DNA of 64,000 bases from Asanoa sp040676615 (GTDB taxonomy: Bacteria > Actinomycetota > Actinomycetes > Mycobacteriales > Micromonosporaceae), in NCBI RefSeq assembly GCF_040676615.1, contig NZ_JBFAPI010000006.1:248001-312000 (forward strand), written 5' to 3'. Below are positions 57,489 to 64,000 of the stretch, piece by piece; within the stretch, counting starts at the first letter, position 1, and each line of letters opens with the position of its first letter. The notes beneath the pieces are model-generated. The model was not told the origin of the DNA, searched no databases, and saw only the letters and a list, made by a program, of their open reading frames with translations. The position numbers and the translations under genes were made by a program.

Positions 57489-58160
57489 GTGGCGTTGACC
57501 GACGAAGCCATCGACAAGATCAAGGAGATGATCGTCTCCGGGGCACTCGGCCCCGGAGACCGGCTGCCCAAGGAGGCCGATCTCGCCGAGCGCCTCGGCC
57601 TGTCGCGCAACTCGTTACGCGAGGCGGTCAAGGCGCTGTCCATCATCAAGGTGCTCGACGTGCGGCAGGGCGACGGCACCTACGTCACCAGCCTCTCGCC
57701 CGACCTGCTGCTCGAGTCGCTGAGCTTCGTGGTCGACTTCCATCGCGACGACACCGTGCTGCAGTTCCTCGAGGTCCGCCGGATCCTGGAGCCGGCGGCC
57801 ACGGCGCTGGCGTCCCGGCGGATGAACGACTCCGACATCGCGAAACTGCAGCGGGTACTCGACGAGTTGGGTGCGTCCCCCTCGGTGGAGGCGCTGGTCG
57901 CCAACGACCTCGAGTTCCACCGGGCGATCGCGGCCGGGTCGGGCAACGCGGCGCTCTGCTCGCTGATCGACGGGCTCTCCGGGCCGACGACCCGGGCCCG
58001 CATCTGGCGGGGGCTCACCCAGGAGGGTGCCGTCGACAAGACCCGCGAGCAGCACCAGGCGATTGTCGACGCGATCGCCGGGCGCGAGCCGGAACTCGCC
58101 CGGTCGTGGGCGACCGTCCACATCGCGGGCGTCGAGGAGTGGTTGCGACAAGCGCTCTGA
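57489..58160 (+). CDS. FadR-subfamily GntR regulator
   Basis: This 223-residue protein has an N-terminal winged helix (IDKIKEMIVSGALGPGDRLPKEADLAERLGLSRNSLREAVKAL, then the wing QGDGTYVTSL) and a FadR-type helical C-terminal domain (LQFLEVRRILEPAATALASRRM, the conserved FHRAIAAGSGNAAL metal-site region). The GTG is preceded by GAGGTGA, and the gene follows the permease by 9 nt. It most likely regulates the fucD-transporter operon and possibly the whole glycan locus, in response to a sugar acid. Confidence 0.9.
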   Translation: MALTDEAIDKIKEMIVSGALGPGDRLPKEADLAERLGLSRNSLREAVKALSIIKVLDVRQGDGTYVTSLSPDLLLESLSFVVDFHRDDTVLQFLEVRRILEPAATALASRRMNDSDIAKLQRVLDELGASPSVEALVANDLEFHRAIAAGSGNAALCSLIDGLSGPTTRARIWRGLTQEGAVDKTREQHQAIVDAIAGREPELARSWATVHIAGVEEWLRQAL

Positions 58161-58276
58161 TCCGCCTTGTACGTCGCTCGGCGTAGTGTCGGATACTCCG
58201 GGCCGAGTACGAATTCGTCGGTCCCCGGTCTTAGAGTCAGCGCATCCCATACAGACTCTCCGGACGGGGTTCTCCG

Positions 58277-58741
58277 ATGCGCTCGCTCTACCTCTGGTTG
58301 TCCAGGTTGATCGCGCTCGGCGTGGTGGTGCAGGTGCTGGTCATCGCGTGGAGTGCGTTCGACATCTTCAACAAGGCCAACGACGGCGTCCCGTTCACCG
58401 AGGACACCGACGCCAACGCCGGCCAGCTGGTGCACTCGGCCGTCGGCATGATGGTGATCCCGGCGCTGGCGTTGATCTTCGGCATCGTCTCGTTCTTCGC
58501 CAAGGTGCCCGGCGGGATCGGCCGCGCCTGGATCACGGTCGGTCTCGTGGTGCTGCAGATCGTGCTGGCCTTCGTGTCGTTCGACGCCCCGGTGGTGGGC
58601 ATGCTGCACGCCCTCAACGCGTTCGCGATCGCGGGCGTCGCCGGCGTGGCCGGTGCCCGCGCGTCCCGTGCCGCTCGTTCTGACACCTCCGTCGCGGCCC
58701 CCGTCGGGAGCAGTGACCCAGGGGTCACCGCGGGCGCATGA
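58277..58741 (+). CDS. DUF6220-type small membrane protein
   Basis: This 154-residue protein has four predicted membrane helices (LIALGVVVQVLVIAWSAF, LVHSAVGMMVIPALALIFGI, AWITVGLVVLQIVLAFVSF and MLHALNAFAIAGVAGVAG) with a conserved HSAVG and LHALNA histidine pair, similar to small cytochrome-like or heme-associated membrane proteins. Function is unknown. Its stop overlaps the multicopper oxidase ATG as ATGA, so the two are co-translated and may act together at the membrane. Confidence 0.75.
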   Translation: MRSLYLWLSRLIALGVVVQVLVIAWSAFDIFNKANDGVPFTEDTDANAGQLVHSAVGMMVIPALALIFGIVSFFAKVPGGIGRAWITVGLVVLQIVLAFVSFDAPVVGMLHALNAFAIAGVAGVAGARASRAARSDTSVAAPVGSSDPGVTAGA

Positions 58742-60333
58742 CGGCGCTTGACGACCCGGCCGAGCAGGTTCCCACCTCGGCCGGGGGAGACAACCATGCC
58801 CTTTCCACGGCGGTCGACGACGCGGCTGGCACGCCGCCGGCGCCGGCGCCCGGCGGTGCGGAGGCCGCCGGGCGCCGGTCCTGGGTCCGCCACCTGACGC
58901 GGTGGGGTGCGATCGGGCTGTCCCTGGTCCTGGTCGGCACGCTCGGCTATCTCTGGTTCGACAGCCGGGTGCCGTCGACCTACTCGGTGATCGACATGGG
59001 CTACGCCGACTACGGCGGCGGGGCCGTTCCGCTCGCCGGGCATCAGCATGCCGGGGGAGTGAGCGTCTCGACGCTGACGGGGCCCGCCACCGGGACACCG
59101 GCGGTCGCGGTGACGCTGACGGCGCGTAAGGAGTCGTTCACGCTGGCGTCCGGCGAGCGGGTCGACGGCTACACGCTGAATCACGCGTCGCCCGGCCCGG
59201 AGATCCGGGCGCGGGTCGGCGATCTGGTCCAGGTCGACCTGGTCAACGAGTCGGTGCCCGACGGGGTGGCGTTGCATTGGCACGGGGTTCGGGTGCCCAA
59301 CGCCGAAGACGGCGTGGCCGGGGTGACGCAGGACGCCGTGCCCGTCGGCGGGCGGCACACCTACCGGTTCGTGGCGCAGGACGCCGGCACCTACTGGTAC
59401 CACTCCCACCAGGTGTCGCATGAACAGGTGAAAGGCGGCCTGTTCGGGGCGCTGGTGGTCGACCCTTCGCCCGCGGACCTGGTGCTACCCGTCCACACCT
59501 ACGACGGGCGGCGCACGGTGCAGGGCGCGTCCGGGGAGCGGCGTCTGCCCGCGCCGGCCGGGGTGCCCGCGCGGCTCCGGTTGATCAACACCGACAACGG
59601 GCCGCTGCGGCTGTCGGTGACCGGTGCGCCCTACCGCGTGGTCGCCGTCGACGGCCACGACCTGCACGGGCCGACCGACATCTCCGACCGCGGCGTGGTG
59701 ATCGCGGCCGGTGGCCGGGTTGACCTTTCCGTGACGCCGCCGGCCGGTGGCGGGGCGGTCCGGGTCGACCTCGGTGCCGGGTCGTCGGTGGTGGTCGGTC
59801 CGGCGGGTGCCTCTGCGCCGGCCGCCGTCACCCCGGCCGCGGTGGTCGACCTGCTGTCCTACGGCACGCGCGGGCCCGTCGACCTGGACCTGTCGCACTT
59901 CGACCGCGACTTCACGCTCAGCATCGGGCGGTCGCCGGGTTTCCTCGACGGTCGCCCCGGGCTGTGGTGGACGATGAACGGCCACCTCTATCCCGACGTG
60001 CCGATGTTCATGGTGCGCACGGGCGACATCGTCAAGATGACGATCAGCAACGATTCGGGCGAGGTGCACCCGATGCACCTGCACGGCCACGTAGCCCTGG
60101 TGCTGTCCCGCAACGGCGTGCCGTCCAGCGGCAGTCCGTGGTGGACAGACTCACTCGATGTCGACGACGGCGAGAGCTACGTGATCGCCTTCAAGGCCGA
60201 TAATCCGGGCATCTGGCTTGACCACTGCCACAACCTGCCGCACGCCACCGACGGGATGATCGCCCACCTGGCGTATGAGGGGTATACGACTCCGTACGTG
60301 ATCGGTGGAAAGGCCGACAACGCTCCCGAGTGA
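58738..60333 (+). CDS. Membrane-anchored multicopper oxidase
   Basis: This 531-residue protein has a cytoplasmic Pro/Ala-rich N-terminus, then one membrane helix (WGAIGLSLVLVGTLGYLWF) and a multicopper oxidase fold. The four copper motifs are present: ALHWHGVRVPN, GTYWYHSHQVSHE, EVHPMHLHGHVALVL and WLDHCHNLPHATDGM, the last holding the type 1 Cys-His-(Met) ligands. It would oxidise organic substrates or metal ions at the outer face with oxygen as acceptor. The middle domain is short. It is coupled to the DUF6220-type protein. Confidence 0.9.
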   Translation: MTALDDPAEQVPTSAGGDNHALSTAVDDAAGTPPAPAPGGAEAAGRRSWVRHLTRWGAIGLSLVLVGTLGYLWFDSRVPSTYSVIDMGYADYGGGAVPLAGHQHAGGVSVSTLTGPATGTPAVAVTLTARKESFTLASGERVDGYTLNHASPGPEIRARVGDLVQVDLVNESVPDGVALHWHGVRVPNAEDGVAGVTQDAVPVGGRHTYRFVAQDAGTYWYHSHQVSHEQVKGGLFGALVVDPSPADLVLPVHTYDGRRTVQGASGERRLPAPAGVPARLRLINTDNGPLRLSVTGAPYRVVAVDGHDLHGPTDISDRGVVIAAGGRVDLSVTPPAGGGAVRVDLGAGSSVVVGPAGASAPAAVTPAAVVDLLSYGTRGPVDLDLSHFDRDFTLSIGRSPGFLDGRPGLWWTMNGHLYPDVPMFMVRTGDIVKMTISNDSGEVHPMHLHGHVALVLSRNGVPSSGSPWWTDSLDVDDGESYVIAFKADNPGIWLDHCHNLPHATDGMIAHLAYEGYTTPYVIGGKADNAPE

Positions 60334-60354
60334 TCATTCAGACAATGTGAATGA
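60334..60354. promoter_or_regulatory. TCATTCA/TGAATGA inverted repeat before the GNAT-like gene
   Basis: Perfect 7-bp arms around a 7-nt centre lie immediately after the multicopper oxidase stop and 67 nt before the next ATG. The element is AT-rich and lacks the GC-rich stem of a terminator. It looks like an operator for the downstream gene. Confidence 0.45.
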
Positions 60355-60421
60355 CCTTGCATATTTTTCGCGCCTGCAGGTAGCGTTCCCAGCCGATCAT
60401 CGATGCGGGGGACAGGCAACC

Positions 60422-60967
60422 ATGCGGGTCGACGTCGAGAAGGTCCAGTCCACCACGCGCCGCGAGGAGGCGTGGAACCTCTACGTCGCCGCGTTCGACG
60501 AACTGCGCACGGCCGCGGTGCAACGCCACGTCATGCACCGCTGGGAGTTCGACGAGGTCATGTCCGACGACCGCGTGGAGAAATACGTGGCGCTGGCGTC
60601 CGACGGCTCGCTCGCGGGCCTGTCGACGCTGACCAACGACCTGGACGCCATGCCGCTGATCTCCCCGGACTATTTCGCACACCGCTGGCCGGACCGCTAC
60701 GCCGAACGCCGCATCTGGTACCTGGGCTTCATCGCCATCGCCACCGACCACCGCCGCTCAGGCGTCTTCGAGGCAATGATCGAGAAGATGTGGCGCGTAG
60801 TCCGCGCCAACGCGGGCGTGGCCGCCTTGGACCTCTGCGCCCGCAACGAAACCCGCCAACTAGACGCGGCGATCACCCGCACCCTGACGGCCCTTACCCC
60901 TGAGGTGATCCCGACCCGCCTCGATACCCAGGCCTTCTGGGCCTGGGAACTTCCCGTCGCCTCATAG
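60422..60967 (+). CDS. GNAT-like acetyltransferase of unknown substrate
   Basis: This 181-residue protein has an ATG preceded by a GGGGGA ribosome-binding site. Segments VEKYVALASDGSLAGLSTLTND, RRIWYLGFIAIATDHRRSGVFEAMIEKMW and ALDLCARNETRQLDAAI follow the strand-helix order of the GNAT fold, with ATDHRRSGVF at the position of the acetyl-CoA loop but without the usual Q/R-x-x-G-x-G pattern. The assignment is therefore by fold-like pattern only. Confidence 0.6.
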   Translation: MRVDVEKVQSTTRREEAWNLYVAAFDELRTAAVQRHVMHRWEFDEVMSDDRVEKYVALASDGSLAGLSTLTNDLDAMPLISPDYFAHRWPDRYAERRIWYLGFIAIATDHRRSGVFEAMIEKMWRVVRANAGVAALDLCARNETRQLDAAITRTLTALTPEVIPTRLDTQAFWAWELPVAS

Positions 60968-61110
60968 GGCCGCCGCGCCACCACGCGGCTGAGACCACCT
61001 CGGTCGCCCACCGGGGGCCTTGGTCCTTCGCGCGTTGCGGTGTTTCTTGCTGGTGGTCTTTGGCGCTTGCGGCCTTCGGGGGTCAGGCGGCGCCGCTCTT
61101 ACGCCCCTTG

Positions 61111-61218
61111 CGGCCTTCCCGGCCTTGCGGCCTTCCCGGCCTTGCGGCCTTCCCGGCCTTGCGGCCTTCCCGGCCTTGCGGCCTTCCCGGCCTTGCGGCC
61201 TTCCCGGCCTTGCGGCCT
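61111..61218. repeat. 17-bp tandem repeat, about six copies
   Basis: The unit CGGCCTTCCCGGCCTTG is repeated without spacing from 61111 to 61212, with a partial seventh. The unit is itself nearly a palindrome (CAAGGCCGG/CGGCCTTG). It lies just downstream of the stop of the GGDEF-EAL gene at 61257, between two converging genes. On the minus strand it could encode Lys/Ala/Gly/Arg-rich residues, but it is beyond the stop codon. There is no spacer sequence, so this is not a CRISPR array. Confidence 0.85.
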
Positions 61219-61256
61219 TTGCCAGCAGAGCCTTACAGCGTGGGCCCTGTGCGCGC

Positions 61257-64000
61257 CTATCGCTCGTCGCTGTCGATGCGGGTGCGGGCTACCAGCTCGA
61301 CCTCTTCGCCGGAGGGCGGGGCCTCCGGCGATTCGGTTGTCGCGCGTCGGCGGTTCTTGACCGGCACGCGCGGCACCGGGTGGGTTACCTGCGGGACCTC
61401 GGGGCCGCGGCTGCCTTTGCTGCGGCTGGGCACGACCGGCCTCTCGTCGGCGTCCGGAGCAGCCTCCCCGGCCAGCGCCGCGAGCGGTTTGTCCGGTGAT
61501 GGCCTCCGGTCGCCGGTGCCGTTGGCCGTTGCCGCAACCCCGTCCGGGTGGAGGGCCGGCGCCGCATGGTTGGGGCCGTTGCCGTTCGCCGTTGTCGGCT
61601 CGGCCGGGATCGGGTCGAGCAGGCGGCGGGCCAGGTCGCCGTTCGTGTCTGGGCGACGGGGTCCGGCGCCCGGGATCGGGCGCGGGATGGGCTCGGCGTC
61701 GTGGGCCAGGGCGCCGCCGCGGCCGACTGCTGCCGGGCGGCGTAGGCGGGCGAAGGTCTCCGGGTCCTGCGGGCGGCCCCACAGCCAGCCTTGGCCGTAG
61801 ACGACGCCCAGCGCCTGGAGTACGTCGCGTTGCGACTGGGTCTGTACTCCCTCGGCCACCACGCTCAGGCCCAGCGCCGAACTCATCGCGACCACCGCGC
61901 GGACGATTTCCTCGTCTTCCGGGTTGGTGCCGAGGCCGCCGACGAACGAGCGGTCGATCTTCACGCCGGTTACCGGGTGGCGGCGGAGGTAGCCCAGGGC
62001 CGAGAAGCCGGTGCCGAAGTCGTCGACGACCAGGCGGACGCCCAGGTCGCGCAGGTCGGCCATCACCTGGTCGGTGACCTGCGAGCCGTCGACCATGACC
62101 GACTCGGTGATCTCCATCATCACCGACGCGCCTTCCAGGCCGTGTTCGACCAGGGCCTCGGAGAGCTCGCCCGGCAGGCGGGGGTCGCGGAGCTGGCGCG
62201 GCGAGACGTTGATCGACAACCAGAAGTCGTCGGCGACCACGTCGTTCTGGCGCCACTCGGCGAGTTGGCGCAGGGCCTCGCGTATCACCCAGCGGCCCAG
62301 GTCGGTGATCAGCCCGGTCTCCTCGGCGACCGGGATGAACCGGGTCGGGGGGATCGTGCCCTTTGTCGGGTGCTCCCAGCGGATCAGCGCCTCGACGCCG
62401 GCCAGGCGCGCGCTGTTCATCCGGACGATCGGCTGGTAGGCCAGGCGCAGCTGGTCGTGGGCGAGCGCGTGGCGGAGGGCCAGTTCGATGTCGATCCGGT
62501 CGCGTACCCGGTCATGCATGGTCGAGTCGAAGAGCACCCAGCGGCCGCGGCCCTCGGCCTTCGCCTGGTACATCGCGGTGTCGGCGTCGCGGAGCAGGCC
62601 CTCGGCGGTGACCAGGGCGGGGCCGGCGGGCTGCGGGCCGGCCACCTCGTCGGCCAGCACGGGCTTCGACACCGGCGCGGCGGCGGAGCTCGCGATGCCG
62701 ATCGAGCCGGACACCACCACGTCGGAGGCGGTCGCCTTGAGGGGCAGGGTCAGGCTGGCCAGGATCCGCTCGGCGAGTGCGATCGCGTCGTCGGGCGTGC
62801 TCACGTTGGCGATCACGAACTCGTCGCCGCCGACCCGGGCGACCGCGGCGCCGCCCGGCACCGTGCGGCGCAGGCGGCGGGCCACCTCGACGATCACCCG
62901 GTCGCCGGCGTAGTGCCCCCACGAGTCGTTGACCAGCTTGAAGCCGTCGAGGTCGAGGAAGAACAGCCAGAGCGGGCGTTCCGGGTCGACCGGGCGGGCG
63001 AGCACCTGGCCGACGTGGTCGACGAGCAGCGCGCGGTTGGGCAGCGCGGTCAGGTGGTCGTGGGTGGCCTGGTATTCGTACTCACGCTGCGCGGCCGCGT
63101 AGGCCTGCACTGCGGAAACCGCCCGCAACAAAAGCAACGCCACCATCAGCGCGCCGCCGACGGCCAGCACGACGCGGTCGAGCACCGTCTGGTCGGGGAT
63201 GACCGCGGTCAGCACGAATGGGACCGCCAGCGCCGGGATGATCAGCAACAACCGGCGCCAGGACCAGGCCTGGACCGGCAAGGGGGTACGCCGGCCGATG
63301 TCGCGCATCGACGGGTGGAGCGCGCAGGCACCGACCAGCACGAAACCGAGGATGAAGGGCAGGTCGATCAGGCGGCTGCCGCTGAGCGTGCCGTTGAGCC
63401 CGATGATGGCGTAACCGATGTCGCCCACCAGCAACAACACCATCGAACCGATGAGCATGAGGTAGCTGGGGCCGCGGATCGAGGTGGTGAACGCGACGTT
63501 GGCGACCAGCAGGACCAGCACCAGGTCGAGGATCGGGTAGAGCCCCGCCACGGTTGACACGGCCGCGGAGCGGTCGTCGATGCCGGCGGCCGGCATCGAG
63601 AACAGCAGGGCGAATATCAGGCCCGCGCCGAGGCCGAGCAGGGTGCCGTCGATGACGGCGTGCCGCTTGGGCCCGTGTTTGACGGTGAGGAAACCGACCA
63701 GGCCGGCGAACATCAGCACATAGCCGGGCAGCGTGAACGCGTCGCCGGTCAGCTGGGTGGCGCCGCTCTGCTCGGTCGACCACGGTCGCACGGTCGCACC
63801 GACCACGAAGAACAGGGAGGCTATCCCGAGCAGCACCCAGGGCCAGCGCGGGCGTGCGTGGAAGCGGCGCGGCCCGACGATCAGTGCGGTGGCCGCGCCG
63901 ACACCGACGATGGCGAAGGTGACGCCACTTCCGACGGTGCTGTCGATGAGCAGATATGCGATTGCGGCGGCGAGGCCGACCAGGATGAACACACCGGCTG
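61257..64000 (-). CDS. Membrane GGDEF-EAL cyclic-di-GMP protein, start probably outside the window
   Basis: At least 911 residues are visible and the frame is open to the right edge, so the true start may lie beyond it. About nine membrane helices fill the first 300 residues. A GGDEF domain (RVGGDEFVIAN, preceded by FFLDLDGFKLVNDSWGHYAGD) and a complete EAL domain follow: YQPIVRMNSARLAGVEALIRW, SINVSPRQL, DDFGTGFSALGYL, KIDRSFV and VVAEGVQTQ. Both active sites look intact, so the protein could make and break cyclic di-GMP. The last about 150 residues are Pro/Ala/Gly-rich and probably disordered. No clear inhibitory RxxD site was seen before GGDEF. Confidence 0.9.
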   Translation of the reverse strand, partial: AGVFILVGLAAAIAYLLIDSTVGSGVTFAIVGVGAATALIVGPRRFHARPRWPWVLLGIASLFFVVGATVRPWSTEQSGATQLTGDAFTLPGYVLMFAGLVGFLTVKHGPKRHAVIDGTLLGLGAGLIFALLFSMPAAGIDDRSAAVSTVAGLYPILDLVLVLLVANVAFTTSIRGPSYLMLIGSMVLLLVGDIGYAIIGLNGTLSGSRLIDLPFILGFVLVGACALHPSMRDIGRRTPLPVQAWSWRRLLLIIPALAVPFVLTAVIPDQTVLDRVVLAVGGALMVALLLLRAVSAVQAYAAAQREYEYQATHDHLTALPNRALLVDHVGQVLARPVDPERPLWLFFLDLDGFKLVNDSWGHYAGDRVIVEVARRLRRTVPGGAAVARVGGDEFVIANVSTPDDAIALAERILASLTLPLKATASDVVVSGSIGIASSAAAPVSKPVLADEVAGPQPAGPALVTAEGLLRDADTAMYQAKAEGRGRWVLFDSTMHDRVRDRIDIELALRHALAHDQLRLAYQPIVRMNSARLAGVEALIRWEHPTKGTIPPTRFIPVAEETGLITDLGRWVIREALRQLAEWRQNDVVADDFWLSINVSPRQLRDPRLPGELSEALVEHGLEGASVMMEITESVMVDGSQVTDQVMADLRDLGVRLVVDDFGTGFSALGYLRRHPVTGVKIDRSFVGGLGTNPEDEEIVRAVVAMSSALGLSVVAEGVQTQSQRDVLQALGVVYGQGWLWGRPQDPETFARLRRPAAVGRGGALAHDAEPIPRPIPGAGPRRPDTNGDLARRLLDPIPAEPTTANGNGPNHAAPALHPDGVAATANGTGDRRPSPDKPLAALAGEAAPDADERPVVPSRSKGSRGPEVPQVTHPVPRVPVKNRRRATTESPEAPPSGEEVELVARTRIDSDER

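Noticed and set aside
61111..61218. CRISPR-like repeat array
   Set aside because: The 17-bp units are contiguous with no spacers and no cas genes are nearby.

Overview
The window is visibly very GC-rich throughout, with GTG starts, frequent ATGA/GTGA gene overlaps, long antisense shadow frames and an actinobacterial gene repertoire (LCP protein, PdxR/MocR, FadR, an AAC(2')-I-type acetyltransferase, multidomain secreted sugar-active proteins with several carbohydrate-binding modules). The best guess is a soil or plant-associated filamentous actinomycete, probably of the Micromonosporaceae. That placement is an inference, because the window holds no rRNA or other marker gene. I saw no tRNA, rRNA, CRISPR array, prophage or insertion sequence.

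Region 1 (1-39.2 kb) is ordinary chromosome made of short operons. It starts with the incomplete gene of a secreted GH44 glycosidase facing an AraC regulator. Then follow an Rrf2 regulator with a thiamine-binding-like protein, a TetR facing a small-gene/methyltransferase pair, a nitroreductase, a family-10-like glycosidase, a GNAT/RidA/ARMT1 operon, a MerR/transglutaminase pair, an LCP cell-wall ligase and a P450 facing a TetR with an unusual C-terminal domain. Next come RecQ, a MarR/ABC exporter pair, a Rieske membrane protein, a membrane phosphoesterase, PanE, ComB, peptide deformylase, an ArsR/aminoglycoside acetyltransferase operon, an SMP-30 protein, PdxR, a TauE transporter, a propionyl-CoA synthetase and a type II NADH dehydrogenase. 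Many convergent pairs overlap at their 3' ends. One gene (24149-24397) looks like a remnant with a large internal deletion. The stretch 16.6-17.2 kb holds a tandem duplication and a 40-nt near-perfect palindrome.

Region 2 (39.3-58.2 kb) is the most interesting part: a sugar-acquisition locus that looks directed at L-fucose-containing glycans. A secreted GH95-like hydrolase is followed by two tandem pairs of secreted ThuA protein plus PQQ-type sugar dehydrogenase, carrying an unusual variety of binding modules (fascin-like trefoil, CBM6-like, ricin-B, discoidin, PKD, DUF1080). Then come L-fuconate dehydratase, a complete ribose-type ABC importer (binding protein, double ATPase, permease) and a FadR-type regulator. 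Candidate promoters before the GH95-like gene and before fucD share an ACATC[CG]GA-like motif. I infer extracellular cleavage and oxidation of fucosylated glycans, import, and dehydration of fuconate under one regulator. Within the importer operon a 77-bp repeat forms a chain of three mini-ORFs, each coupled to the next by a 4-nt start/stop overlap. A 57-bp in-frame repeat expands the signal peptide of one ThuA protein.

Region 3 (58.2-64 kb) holds a small membrane protein coupled to a membrane-anchored multicopper oxidase, a GNAT-like protein, a 17-bp tandem repeat and a large membrane GGDEF-EAL protein running off the right edge.
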